Source of the DNA: Clostridiales bacterium
GTDB taxonomy: Bacteria; Bacillota; Clostridia; Christensenellales; Aristaeellaceae
Length of the DNA: 35,249 nt
NCBI GenBank assembly: GCA_015056265.1
Contig: SVGR01000012.1
Location: 1-35,249, forward strand
Direction: 5' to 3'
The translations under genes and the position numbers were made by a program. The stretch's first letter is position 1, and every line of letters begins with the position of its first letter. Below are positions 17,114 through 25,856 of this stretch, one piece after another. The notes under the pieces are model-generated. The model did not search any database. It had not been told where the DNA came from and saw nothing but the letters and a program-made list of their open reading frames with translations.

Positions 17114-18601
17114 ATGAAAAGATACAGTTTGGTTTGCATGGCCGTCCTTCTGACGCTGCTGTGCGTGCCCGGATATGGGGATGTGATCTATACCGGAAGC
17201 ACCTATCAATATGATGACTGGGGCCAATCCGCCCCCGGGCCCGCCGCCTATGAGGCCGGCCAGATTATTGACGGCGCTTTCATGGGCGCCGGAAAGCTGA
17301 ATGATCCCCAAGATTTGTATGTGGATGCCGAAGGAAAGATCTATCTGGCAGATGCGGGCAACAAGCGGGTGCTGTGCCTGGATGAAAACTGGCAGCTGCA
17401 AAATACCCTGACGGGCTATACCTGGCAGGGCCAGTACATGCCCTTCCAGTATCCCTGCGGCCTGTATGTCGATGGAGAAGGAAAGCTGTACGTCTGCGAT
17501 TCTGCCCGGGGGGAAACGGTGATCCTGAATGAGGAAGGCCAGGCCATGCTGTGCCTGGGCAGGCCGGAAACGGATCTGCTGGCGGATACCGCCTCCTTCA
17601 AGCCAACCCGGGTGGTATCCGATACCACCGGCACCATTTATGTGGCATGCTTTGGACTGTATCAGGGACTGGTCACCTACGATTTTGAGGGCAATTTCAC
17701 CGGCTTTTTCGGGGCCAACCGGGTAACGGTGACGGCTGAGGTGCTGGCCTCCGCCTTCTGGAAGAGCATTTTTTCCCAGGAGCAGGCCCAGGCCATGACC
17801 CGCATCATTCCCACCGAATACGCCAGCATCTACATCGACAAAAACGACTTTATCTATGCGGTGGCCACCTCCACCGATGATTCCCGGAACGAACTGAAAA
17901 AGCTAAACGCCCTGGGCAACAATATTTTGCGTTACGTACAGAATTCCGGTTACTATGCCAAGAATAATTACGGCGATCTGGAGCGTGGCTCCATTCGTTC
18001 CAAGACCATTGACAGCCGCTTTGTGGACGTGCATGCAGGGGAAAATGGCGTCATTGCCATTCTGGATGCGGAAAAAGGAAGGGTATTCCTCTACGATCAG
18101 CAGAGCAATCTGCTCTCCATTTTCGGGGGCAGCGGCAGCCGGAGGGGCAGTTTCCTGGGCGCCAGCGCCCTGGAAAAGGTGGGGGATAATTACGCGGTGC
18201 TGGATAAGGAAAAGAATGCCGTTACCATTTTCCGTCCCACCCGTTATGGAAAAACACTGCTGGAGGCCCTATCCTTCTACAGCAAGGGATTCTATCAGCA
18301 GTCCATGGTTCTGTGGCAGCAGCTGCTGGAGGAGAACGCCGGTTTGTCTCTGGCCTATACGGGCATCGGCAAGGCACTCTATCAGGAGGGGGAATATGAA
18401 GAATCCCTTTCCTATTTTGAAAAGGCCCATGACCGGGAAGGTTATTCCCGGGCGTACCGGGAGGTGCGCAAAGAATACATCCGCAACAATCTGATCTGGA
18501 TGCTGCCCTTGGCAGCGGCCGCCCTGTGGGGCATGGCCCGCTTGATTCGGCTGATCCGGGTGAAGGCGGGCCTTGCTAAGGCCAGAAAGGGGAAGGCATG
18601 A
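17114..18601 (+). CDS. Secreted NHL-type beta-propeller with TPR segment and C-terminal membrane anchor
   Basis: 495 residues. Signal peptide (1-22), then repeated NHL-like strands: LNDPQDLYVDAEGKIYLADA, FQYPCGLYVDGEGKLYVCDS, VSDTTGTIYVACFG and DVHAGENGVIAILDAEKGRV. Residues about 395-450 look like two tetratricopeptide units (FYSKGFYQQSMVLWQQLLEE; KALYQEGEYEESLSYFEKAH). A single membrane span (about 468-487) and a basic cytoplasmic tail follow. The propeller and TPR would face outward and could hold partner proteins or glycans. Its stop codon overlaps the start of the YIP1-like gene. No enzymatic motif is evident. Confidence 0.8.
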   Translation: MKRYSLVCMAVLLTLLCVPGYGDVIYTGSTYQYDDWGQSAPGPAAYEAGQIIDGAFMGAGKLNDPQDLYVDAEGKIYLADAGNKRVLCLDENWQLQNTLTGYTWQGQYMPFQYPCGLYVDGEGKLYVCDSARGETVILNEEGQAMLCLGRPETDLLADTASFKPTRVVSDTTGTIYVACFGLYQGLVTYDFEGNFTGFFGANRVTVTAEVLASAFWKSIFSQEQAQAMTRIIPTEYASIYIDKNDFIYAVATSTDDSRNELKKLNALGNNILRYVQNSGYYAKNNYGDLERGSIRSKTIDSRFVDVHAGENGVIAILDAEKGRVFLYDQQSNLLSIFGGSGSRRGSFLGASALEKVGDNYAVLDKEKNAVTIFRPTRYGKTLLEALSFYSKGFYQQSMVLWQQLLEENAGLSLAYTGIGKALYQEGEYEESLSYFEKAHDREGYSRAYREVRKEYIRNNLIWMLPLAAAALWGMARLIRLIRVKAGLAKARKGKA

Positions 18602-19299
18602 GCACGACGGCGCAATTTTTCCGGCATCTTTCCCAAAGCGCTCGCCGCTATGATTGGGGAAAGCTGCGGTGGAGGAATCTGGATAAGACCAAGCTGGTGT
18701 GGCCCTTCCGCATCATGTGCCATCCCATTGCCGGGATGAATGAATTAAAATATGAAGGAAGAGGATCCCTGGCCATTGCAAACGGATTGCTGATTGGGAT
18801 GCTGATCATCAATTGTTTGCAGTATACCTTGCAGGGCTTCGCCTTCAATACCAATAAGCTGACGAATTTCAGCCTGGTCAGCCAATTGGCGTCCTCCTCG
18901 CTGCTGGTGGTGCTTTTCTCCATCTGTGGCTGGGCCAGCGGGGCGCTGCTGGATGGGGAAGGCAAATTCCGGGAGATATATATCGCCGCCTGCTATGCCA
19001 TCACCCCCCAGATTCTGATGGGGGCGGTGAGCCTGGTGCTTTCCCAGTCTCTGGTGCTGGAGGAGGCGGTGTTCCTGACGCTGGTGGACGGCATCCGGCT
19101 TTTGTGGACGGCGGTCGCATTGGTGATCGGGTTTATGACGGTGCAGCAGTTCACCGTCAAAAAGACGCTGGGCGCCCTGCTGCTCACCGCATTTTTCATG
19201 GCGGCGATCTTGTTTTTGTCGGTGCTGTTCTTCAGCATGCTGCAGCAGCTTTTCGCCTTCCTTGCCTCCGTATTTACCGAAATCAACAGCCGCAGATAA
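18598..19299 (+). CDS. YIP1-family integral membrane protein
   Basis: 233 residues with a basic N-terminal cytoplasmic stretch, the HPIAGMNELKYEGRGS motif common in bacterial YIP1-like proteins just before the first span, and about five hydrophobic segments (around 60-80, 93-115, 130-150, 165-185 and 195-225). Eukaryotic Yip1 proteins work in membrane traffic; the bacterial relatives have no established function. ATGA overlap with the NHL gene and a 13-base gap to the DUF5696 gene suggest the three products act together, perhaps as a membrane platform for the adjacent permeases. Confidence 0.82.
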   Translation: MSTTAQFFRHLSQSARRYDWGKLRWRNLDKTKLVWPFRIMCHPIAGMNELKYEGRGSLAIANGLLIGMLIINCLQYTLQGFAFNTNKLTNFSLVSQLASSSLLVVLFSICGWASGALLDGEGKFREIYIAACYAITPQILMGAVSLVLSQSLVLEEAVFLTLVDGIRLLWTAVALVIGFMTVQQFTVKKTLGALLLTAFFMAAILFLSVLFFSMLQQLFAFLASVFTEINSRR

Positions 19300-19312
19300 G
19301 GAGAGAGTGGGC

Positions 19313-21460
19313 ATGAAGAAAAAAATCCTGTGCTGCCTGCTGGCGGTGCTGTGTATGCTCTCCGCACTGCCCGCCTATGCCGCCGATGTGAAATGGGCGG
19401 CGGCTGGGGAGAGCGATCAGTTGAAGCTCTATCTGGATACAAAAAATGTGATCCTGGGGGTGCAGCATAAAAAGACGGGCATGGCCTGGTATACTTCGCC
19501 ACAGGACCGCGCATCCGATACCATTGCCCAGGGCGCCATCCCCAATGATCTGGGATCCATGCTGCTGGTCAGCTATGTGGATCAGGATAACGTTCCATCT
19601 GTGGTCAGCGCCCGGGCGGGTAGTATCGCCCAGGGAACGGTGGCCCTGAAGAAAATGAAAAACGGCCAGGGGCTGGTGATTGAATTTACTTTCTCCCGCA
19701 AAAAGGAGGGCTTCATGATCCCCCTGCGCATTACCGCAGAGGGTAATGCCCTGCGGGTGGAAATACAATATGAAGGAATTGTGGAAAACGGCCCCGGCCG
19801 GATCACGGAAATAGCATTGCTTCCCTATTTTGGAGCAGGCAATGAAAAGGAAGAGGGCTTTGCCCTGATTCCCGACGGCAGCGGCGCCACCATCTCCTTC
19901 CAGGGGATGAAGCCCTGGGCCAAGGCCTACCGGGCCCGGGTTTACGGCACCGATACCACCATGAATCCGGTGTATGAAGGGGCGGGGCTCTCTCAGGTGT
20001 ATCTGCCGGTCTTCGGCCTGAGCCGGGAAAAGGGCACGGTGCTGGGGGTGATTACCCAGGGGGATGAAAATGCCTGGATTGAGGCCGTGTGCCCCGGCAT
20101 CACCAGCGGGTATGCCGCCGTGTGGCCCACCTTCATTTATCGCCAGACGGATGTGACGGTGCTGGCGGACAACACCTGGAAGGAAAAGCAGATCAATGTG
20201 ACCGGCGACCGGGTGGAAAATGTGAATCCGGTGGTGTACTATTACTTCTCTCCGGAAAGCGGCATTGGAGAAATGGCCCGACTGTACCGGGGACACCTGA
20301 AAGAAAAAATGAACGCCAAGCCCCGGACGGCGGATGCGCCTTCGCTGGTGCTGGAGGTATTCGGCGTCACCCAGAAGGCCCAATCGGTGGCCGGGGTGGT
20401 GCAGGAAACCCAGGTGACCGCCACCACCTTTGCCCAGGCCGCGCAGATGGCGGAAAAGCTGTCTCAGGCGGGGATTGATAATGCGGAAATGCAGCTTTTC
20501 GGCTTCCTGGAAGGGGGCATGTATTATGCCGACCCCGGGGAAAGCAGGTGGAATGGCCTGGCCGGGGGTGAAAAGGGCTTCCGTCAGTTGAAAGCGGCGA
20601 CGGATAAAGCGGGCATTGCCCTCTACACAGCGGCAGATGCCATGAATAATTACCAGGGCGGCAGCTTGGCAGCCATGGGCATGGCCCCTCGGCGGCTGGA
20701 TAACAGCACTGCTTGGCAGTATGCCTTTGCCCTGAGCACCGGCAACAAGAATACGGAAAGCAAATGGTTCGCCATTCGGCCCGGCAGGCTCGCCGATGTG
20801 CTGCAGCGGCTGCAAAAGGGCCTGGATGGAACGGCGGGGTTGCTGCTGCTGGGTTATGGGGACACACTGTACGGCGACTGGGGAGCGGATGAATACATCA
20901 CCCGGGTCCAGGCGGAAGAAATGATATCGGATGCCTTGCGCGGCCTGCCGGAGGAGCGGTCCTTGGCCCTGTGCGGCGCCAATCTCTACGGCGCGCTGAT
21001 TGCAGGCAGAGTGGCGGAAGCGCCCTTGCATTCCAGCGGGTATGACCTGACGGATGGAGATGTCCCCTTCTATTCCATGGTGATGGGGGAATTTGCGATC
21101 CTTTCCTCGGTGCCCCTCAATGCCCTGGGGGATGGAGCGCTGCTTTCTTGCATGGCGGCGGGCATGGCCCCGGCTTTCCGGGTGACGGGGGATTCCCCTG
21201 CAGTCTATGGGGAATCCCGGCTGAATTTTCTGTATAATTCCCGGTTTGACGCCCGGTGGAAGGATATGACCGCTGCGGCAGCGGCCTGGAAAGAAGTGCG
21301 GGAAAGAACGGAGGGCAGCCTGATGACATCCTTTGAACGCCAGGGGGATGTGAGCATCAGCACCTACGAAAATGGCGTACATCTGGCCGTGAATCACGGA
21401 ACAGAGGAAGCGGCTGCAGACGGCAGGACGATCCCTGCCGGCGGATGGCTGATCTATTGA
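19313..21460 (+). CDS. DUF5696-type secreted protein, possible glycoside hydrolase
   Basis: About 715 residues after choosing the ATG with AAGGAGAG upstream, which places a clean signal peptide (ending LPAYAAD) at the N-terminus. Residues about 30-330 look like a large beta-sandwich (LYLDTKNVILGVQHKKTGMA, FALIPDGSGATISFQGMKPW). Residues 350-640 have alternating strands and helices compatible with a barrel (GIDNAEMQLFGFLEGGMYYA, GLLLLGYGDTLYGDWGADEY), and a short C-terminal sandwich follows. A sandwich-barrel-sandwich order is common in glycosidases acting on alpha-linked sugars, but I cannot identify catalytic residues. I name it by resemblance to DUF5696 proteins; the enzymatic role is inferred. 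Confidence 0.75.
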   Translation: MKKKILCCLLAVLCMLSALPAYAADVKWAAAGESDQLKLYLDTKNVILGVQHKKTGMAWYTSPQDRASDTIAQGAIPNDLGSMLLVSYVDQDNVPSVVSARAGSIAQGTVALKKMKNGQGLVIEFTFSRKKEGFMIPLRITAEGNALRVEIQYEGIVENGPGRITEIALLPYFGAGNEKEEGFALIPDGSGATISFQGMKPWAKAYRARVYGTDTTMNPVYEGAGLSQVYLPVFGLSREKGTVLGVITQGDENAWIEAVCPGITSGYAAVWPTFIYRQTDVTVLADNTWKEKQINVTGDRVENVNPVVYYYFSPESGIGEMARLYRGHLKEKMNAKPRTADAPSLVLEVFGVTQKAQSVAGVVQETQVTATTFAQAAQMAEKLSQAGIDNAEMQLFGFLEGGMYYADPGESRWNGLAGGEKGFRQLKAATDKAGIALYTAADAMNNYQGGSLAAMGMAPRRLDNSTAWQYAFALSTGNKNTESKWFAIRPGRLADVLQRLQKGLDGTAGLLLLGYGDTLYGDWGADEYITRVQAEEMISDALRGLPEERSLALCGANLYGALIAGRVAEAPLHSSGYDLTDGDVPFYSMVMGEFAILSSVPLNALGDGALLSCMAAGMAPAFRVTGDSPAVYGESRLNFLYNSRFDARWKDMTAAAAAWKEVRERTEGSLMTSFERQGDVSISTYENGVHLAVNHGTEEAAADGRTIPAGGWLIY

Positions 21461-21479
21461 CACAAAAGGGGAGAAATGG

Positions 21480-22979
21480 ATGAGGGATCATCAACTGCTG
21501 CGGGCATATTTTGAGGAATTTGCCGCACAGGATCAGGAACTGTATATCAATCTGGTGGATAATGCCCATGCGGCGGATTTCATGGCGGAGCGGGTTCCCC
21601 GGTTCAGCTGCGCGGATAAGGCATTGGAAAAATGCTGGTATTTCCGCTGGTGGACCTACCGCAAACACATCAAAAAAACCGATGGGGGCTATGTGATTAC
21701 GGAATTTCTTCCCCCTGTACCCTGGGCGGGCACCGATAATTGCATTCCCCTGGCGGCGGGCCAGCATATTCTGGAAGGCCGGTGGCTGAAGGATGAACAG
21801 ATCCTCAGCGATTATGCAGCCTTCTGGTTTGAACGGTGCAGGAAGATGCGGTATTATACCTCCTCCATTCCTTATGCCATTGGCCAGGCCTGTTTGGTGC
21901 AAGGCAAGGATGATCTGGGGCTGCGGCTGCTTGACGGTATGGATCAGGATTACCGTACCCGGGAAAAGGGCGTTACGGAAGCAGGCGTCTTCATGTCCCT
22001 GCGGGATGAAGGGCTCTTTTTTACCAGCGATAATATGGACGGCGGGGAAATTTCCGTGGGCGGCGACGGCATGCGTCCCTTTGCCAATGCCATGATGTAC
22101 GGCAATGCCCGGGCTATCGCCCGCTTTGCGGAAGCGGATGGGAACACGGATTTGCAGGCGGCCTATACCGAGCGGGCGGATAAACTGCAGCAGATGCTGA
22201 AGGAAAAGCTGTGGCAGGAGGAAGACGGATTCTTTGAAGTGCTGCGGGACGGCGGCAAGCTTTCCCGAGTGCGTGAATTGTATGGCTACGCCCCCTGGTT
22301 CACCGGCATGGATGTGGAGGAGTTCGGGGATTGCTGGAAGCATGTGATGGAGGAAGATGGCTTCCTGGCGCCCTTTGGCCTGACCTTCTGCGAACAGCGG
22401 CATCCCGGATTTTCCCTGGCCTATGAAGGCCATGAATGCCAGTGGAACGGCCCGGTATGGCCGCTGTCCAGTTCTATCGTAATGACGGGCATGATTAATG
22501 CCATCCGTCAGGGCGCTCCCGTCACCCGGGCGGACTTTGGCGAGTTGATGAAGCGGTATGTGAAATGTCATTCCTTGACGGAAAATGGCGTGACGAAGAT
22601 GTGGATTGACGAAAATCTGCATCCCTATACGGGGGATTGGATGGCCCGCACCATGCTGCGGGACCGCAAGCAGCCGCCCCTGGAGCGTGGAAAGGATTAT
22701 AATCATTCCACCTTTGCTGATCTGGTGATTACCGGCGTTGCCGGGCTGCAGCCGGCGGCGGATGATATCGTGCGTATTGATCCCATCTGCACCGCTCAGT
22801 GGCTGCCCTATTTTGCGTTGGAGGGCGTCGCTTATCACGGTGCATCCCTGGATATCATCTGGGATCAGACGGGGGACGTCTACGGCCGGGGTCATGGCCT
22901 GTCTCTGTATATTGATGGACGGCTGGCCGCCTGCAGGGCCGATCTGGGGTATCTGGAAGCGTCCATTACGAAGGCGTAA
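21480..22979 (+). CDS. MGH1-like (alpha/alpha)6-barrel glycoside hydrolase
   Basis: 499 residues without a signal peptide, so cytoplasmic. Motifs are those of the GH63/MGH1-like clan: SIPYAIGQACLV, DGGEISVGGDGMRPFANAMM (candidate acid Asp about 196), APWFTGM, YEGHECQWNGPVWPLSSSIV (candidate base Glu about 316 or 319) and DYNHSTFADLVITGVAGLQP. Such enzymes release glucose or mannose units from short oligosaccharides or glycosylated small molecules. AAAAGGGGAGAA precedes the ATG. It is the last gene of the long operon; no clear terminator follows before the next promoter at 23067. Confidence 0.82.
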   Translation: MRDHQLLRAYFEEFAAQDQELYINLVDNAHAADFMAERVPRFSCADKALEKCWYFRWWTYRKHIKKTDGGYVITEFLPPVPWAGTDNCIPLAAGQHILEGRWLKDEQILSDYAAFWFERCRKMRYYTSSIPYAIGQACLVQGKDDLGLRLLDGMDQDYRTREKGVTEAGVFMSLRDEGLFFTSDNMDGGEISVGGDGMRPFANAMMYGNARAIARFAEADGNTDLQAAYTERADKLQQMLKEKLWQEEDGFFEVLRDGGKLSRVRELYGYAPWFTGMDVEEFGDCWKHVMEEDGFLAPFGLTFCEQRHPGFSLAYEGHECQWNGPVWPLSSSIVMTGMINAIRQGAPVTRADFGELMKRYVKCHSLTENGVTKMWIDENLHPYTGDWMARTMLRDRKQPPLERGKDYNHSTFADLVITGVAGLQPAADDIVRIDPICTAQWLPYFALEGVAYHGASLDIIWDQTGDVYGRGHGLSLYIDGRLAACRADLGYLEASITKA

Positions 22980-23066
22980 GGGGCCCTGAACTGCAGCGAA
23001 GGCAAAAGCAGACACGGATTTCATCCTGATTTATTCTCCGTTTATCATATTTTTCCCAAAGAAAAC

Positions 23067-23095
23067 TTGACGCGATTGCTGATGTGGTTGATAAT
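23067..23095 (+). promoter_or_regulatory. Promoter of the URO-D-fold gene
   Basis: TTGACG and GATAAT are separated by exactly 17 bases, each five of six to consensus. Transcription should begin near 23102, about 45 bases before the start codon. The 22980-23066 stretch upstream holds no feature I recognise. Confidence 0.75.
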
Positions 23096-23147
23096 ATACA
23101 TACATCAAAGGAAAAAGGGAAAAACATTCCAGAAGCAGGAGGATAGG

Positions 23148-24212
23148 ATGGCCATTCGTTTTGATATGGAGCGCATGGAAAAAGTGCGCCGGGCCCATGA
23201 GCTGTGGTGGAAGGGACAATTGGATCGGCCTCTGGTGCAGATGCGGCTCTGGGGTGCGTATCCTGCGGAAAAACGGTGCCCTGCGCCGGTGCTGAGCCAG
23301 GCCAACTGCGCCGATTTTTCCTGGTCCCCGGAGCAAGTGATAGACGCCATCGATGGACACCTTTCTCAGTTTGAATATTTGGGGGATGCTTATCCCCTGG
23401 TGAATTTCGATTGTTATGGCCCGGGGGTGCTGGCTGCCTTTTGCGGGGCAAAACTGGATAATTCTTCCGGCCGGGTGTGGTTTTTCCCGGAGGAGGAAAA
23501 GGAAATACAGGATATCCATGTGCATTACAATCCTGAAAGCCCCTGGGTGCAGCGGATCAAGGCCATTTACCGAGCGGGATTGGATAAATGGCAGGGTCTG
23601 GTGATCATGGGCATGCCGGATTTGGGCGGCGTTATGGATGTGGCCGCCACCTTCCGGGGCACGGAAAACCTGATGATGGATCTGTATGACGAACCGGAGG
23701 AAGTGCAGCGCCTATGTGGTGAAATCCAGGACGCCTGGTATGCGGCGTATCGGGATCTGGCCGGGGTGCTGGCGCCCCAGAGGTTCAACAGCAATTGGGC
23801 TGGACTGCTGTCGGAAGGGGATTCATATGTACTGCAGTGCGATTTTGCCTATATGATCGGCAATCCTATGTTCCGTCAGTTTGTGCTGTCTACCCTGAAA
23901 AAAGATACGGAAACCCTGACGCATTCCATCTATCATCTGGATGGGGTGGGTCAATTGAATCATTTGGATGATCTGCTTTCCTTAGAGGGGCTGAACGCAG
24001 TGCAGTGGGTGCCAGGGGACGGAAAACCGGGAGCCATGCATTGGCTGGATGTATACCGCAGGATTGAAAAGGCCGGAAAGCAGTGCCAGATTCTGTGCAA
24101 CGCTGGGGATTTCACTCGGGTGATGGCGGAATTCCACGGTACGCCTTATGTAAACCTGTCGATGCCCGCCGGTGAAAAGGATGCGGCCCTGAAAACCTTA
24201 GCGATTCGCTGA
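23148..24212 (+). CDS. URO-D/MtaA-fold family protein (function unknown)
   Basis: 354 residues with the uroporphyrinogen decarboxylase-like barrel pattern: FPEEEKEIQDIHV, GMPDLGGVMDVAATFRGTEN, LMMDLYDEPEEVQRLCGEIQ and YHLDGVGQLNHLDDLL followed later by NAVQWVPGDGKP. True HemE proteins have an arginine-rich substrate site that is not evident, and no other heme genes are nearby. This branch of the fold is repeatedly found beside glycoside-utilisation genes in Clostridia, where it may act on methyl groups or on an unknown metabolite. AGGAGGAT lies before the chosen ATG; an in-frame start 27 codons earlier lies inside the promoter. It has its own promoter and terminator. Confidence 0.75.
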   Translation: MAIRFDMERMEKVRRAHELWWKGQLDRPLVQMRLWGAYPAEKRCPAPVLSQANCADFSWSPEQVIDAIDGHLSQFEYLGDAYPLVNFDCYGPGVLAAFCGAKLDNSSGRVWFFPEEEKEIQDIHVHYNPESPWVQRIKAIYRAGLDKWQGLVIMGMPDLGGVMDVAATFRGTENLMMDLYDEPEEVQRLCGEIQDAWYAAYRDLAGVLAPQRFNSNWAGLLSEGDSYVLQCDFAYMIGNPMFRQFVLSTLKKDTETLTHSIYHLDGVGQLNHLDDLLSLEGLNAVQWVPGDGKPGAMHWLDVYRRIEKAGKQCQILCNAGDFTRVMAEFHGTPYVNLSMPAGEKDAALKTLAIR

Positions 24213-24235
24213 AAGAAAACAATATATGCCGGGAA

Positions 24236-24262
24236 AGGCTGCCCCTGATGGCGGCCTTTTTT
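24236..24262 (+). terminator. Rho-independent terminator after the URO-D-fold gene
   Basis: AGGCTGCC-CCTGAT-GGCGGCCT is an 8-bp stem with one G-U pair, followed by TTTTT. Confidence 0.85.
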
Positions 24263-24298
24263 GTTGAAAATAAATTTGTATTTTTTCAAAAAAAACTA

Positions 24299-24327
24299 TT
24301 GCAATTTGAAAAGTAATGTGATATTAT
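24299..24327 (+). promoter_or_regulatory. Promoter of tRNA-Arg
   Basis: TTGCAA and TATTAT with a 17-base spacer; the -10 ends 28 bases before the tRNA. Confidence 0.6.
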
Positions 24328-24355
24328 ATACAAGCTGTGTGGAACATGCAGCCTT

Positions 24356-24432
24356 GCGCCCCTAGCTCAGCTGGATAGAGTGTTTGACTACGAATCAAAA
24401 GGTCACAGGTTCGAATCCTGTGGGGCGCGCCA
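24356..24432 (+). tRNA. tRNA-Arg (anticodon ACG)
   Basis: A complete cloverleaf of 77 bases. The acceptor stem pairs GCGCCCC with GGGGCGC, with a G discriminator and an encoded CCA. The D-arm carries AGCTCAGCTGGATAGAG, the anticodon stem pairs TTTGA with TCAAA around CTACGAA (ACG, read as ICG), and the T-arm is ACAGG-TTCGAAT-CCTGT. It reads CGU/CGC/CGA arginine codons. Its own promoter and terminator make it a single-gene unit. Confidence 0.97.
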
Positions 24433-24434
24433 TG

Positions 24435-24464
24435 AAGCAAATCCTGAAGGGATTTGCTTTTTTT
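24435..24464 (+). terminator. Terminator of tRNA-Arg
   Basis: AAGCAAATCC and GGATTTGCTT pair around a TGAAG loop and are followed by a T-run to 24464. Confidence 0.9.
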
Positions 24465-24804
24465 GTGCAGCAGAAAAGGACCTGAACAATGGCGGGACGG
24501 ATGGTTATGCCGTTTGCCAAGGATGCAATTCTACTGTCGACCGCTCGCTGCAGCGGTTTTTTTATTTCACGGCGGATATTTTGATGCACAGAATACATCC
24601 TTGCGATTCAATGCTGCGTATTGGATCGGGAGGAAGAAAGAGGCGGAAGGAGGGCGGTGGGCCTGAAAAAACGATTGTTATAGCCTGGAAAGCGGAGGAT
24701 GGCGAGAGAAACAGTTTGGGGATCCCGATGAAGATAAAGCTGCAATAAATGGAAATAATGCTGCCAAAAACATTAAAAAAACGATAAATTCCCCGCTTTT
24801 GCGC
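24465..24804. other. Gene-free spacer with a second terminator-like hairpin
   Basis: No convincing coding region on either strand. The only structured element is ACCGCT-CGCTGC-AGCGGT followed by seven T (24540-24563), a good rho-independent terminator with no gene or visible promoter of its own upstream. It may back up the tRNA terminator or end an unannotated short RNA of about 75 bases. Confidence 0.55.
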
Positions 24805-24834
24805 TTGACATAATTAGTTAATATAATATATAAT
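24805..24834 (+). promoter_or_regulatory. Consensus promoter of the second uptake operon
   Basis: A perfect TTGACA and a perfect TATAAT are separated by 18 AT-rich bases. Transcription should start near 24841, which rules out the upstream ATG at 24849 as a well-spaced start. No operator-like symmetry stands out. Confidence 0.8.
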
Positions 24835-24881
24835 ATGTGGCATGTTAAATGAAAAGCCTTCAAGTGGGAGGAAAGTTATCC

Positions 24882-25844
24882 ATGAGCATCAAAGTGTTGG
24901 ACAGCAAAAAGCCGATTCAACAGGATCTGCGGCATCGCGGATATCGCAGGACGCTGAAGAGGATTGCCCAGTCCTGGCAGCTGTATGTCCTGATTCTTCC
25001 GGCATTTGTTTATGCCTTTATGTTTATGTACATGCCCATGTACGGCATTCAGATTGCGTTTAAGCAATTCTCCAGTAAGGCTGGCATCTGGGGCAGCAAA
25101 TGGGTAGGGATGAAGCATTTCATTCGCTTTACGAATGACCCTTATTTCGGCAATATTGTCCGCAATACCGTCATGCTTTCCCTGTATTCGCTGATTGCGT
25201 TCCCTGTGCCGATTATCTTTGCCCTGCTGATCAATGAAATCCGCAATACGCGCTTTAAGAAAACGGTGCAGATGGTTACCTATGCGCCGCATTTCATTTC
25301 CACGGTTGTGCTGTGCTCCATGGTTACCCTGTTCCTGAGTAAGAGCGACGGCGTCATCAACAAGTTGATTGCGCTCTTGGGAGGCACACCGCAACAATTC
25401 ATGGCCGATCCCGGCGCGTTCCCCTGGATTTATGTGCTCAGTGGCCTGTGGCAAGGCATGGGATGGGGCGCCATTTTGTATCTGGCGGCGCTTGCTGGCG
25501 TATCTCCCGAATTGCATGAGGCGGCATATCTGGATGGCGCCAACCGGTTCCAGATTATCTGGCATATCAATATTCCCACCATCCTGCCCACCATCATCAT
25601 TAAGTTCATTCTGGAATTCGGCAGCATCATGAGCATCGGCTTTGAAAAGGTATATCTGCTGCAGAACTCCCTCAACCTGGATACGTCCCAGGTAATTTCC
25701 ACCTACGTATATGAAATGGGTCTGCGTTCCGGTAAATTGGACTATTCCGCCGCAATATCCCTGTTCAATACGGTGATCAATATCGTGTTGATGCTCAGCG
25801 TGAACCTTATTTCCAAGAAGGTATCGGATATTTCCGTTCTGTGA
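24882..25844 (+). CDS. Polysaccharide-type ABC transporter permease, LplB/YteP family
   Basis: About 320 residues and six spans, opening with the LplB-type pattern YVLILPAFVYAFMFMYMPMY followed by GIQIAFKQFS. The EAA loop is ELHEAAYLDGANRFQIIWHI followed by NIP, and the end VYLLQNSLNLDTSQVISTYV is diagnostic of the family. Relatives import complex oligosaccharides such as rhamnogalacturonan fragments in Bacillus. GGGAGGAAA before the ATG at 24882 decides the start. It is the first gene of the operon, with the partner permease next. Confidence 0.93.
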   Translation: MSIKVLDSKKPIQQDLRHRGYRRTLKRIAQSWQLYVLILPAFVYAFMFMYMPMYGIQIAFKQFSSKAGIWGSKWVGMKHFIRFTNDPYFGNIVRNTVMLSLYSLIAFPVPIIFALLINEIRNTRFKKTVQMVTYAPHFISTVVLCSMVTLFLSKSDGVINKLIALLGGTPQQFMADPGAFPWIYVLSGLWQGMGWGAILYLAALAGVSPELHEAAYLDGANRFQIIWHINIPTILPTIIIKFILEFGSIMSIGFEKVYLLQNSLNLDTSQVISTYVYEMGLRSGKLDYSAAISLFNTVINIVLMLSVNLISKKVSDISVL

Positions 25845-25856
25845 GGAGGGATGATT

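Noticed and set aside
22980-23066. A terminator for the long operon
   Set aside because: There is no stem followed by a T-run here; only a short GGGGCCC and AT-rich sequence are present, so I do not call one.
24356-24432. tRNA-Arg as an integration site for a mobile island
   Set aside because: No integrase gene and no second copy of the tRNA 3' end is visible in the window.
24380-24748. A 122-codon plus-strand frame starting inside the tRNA
   Set aside because: It begins within tRNA-Arg, runs through two terminators and has no binding site or recognisable sequence.
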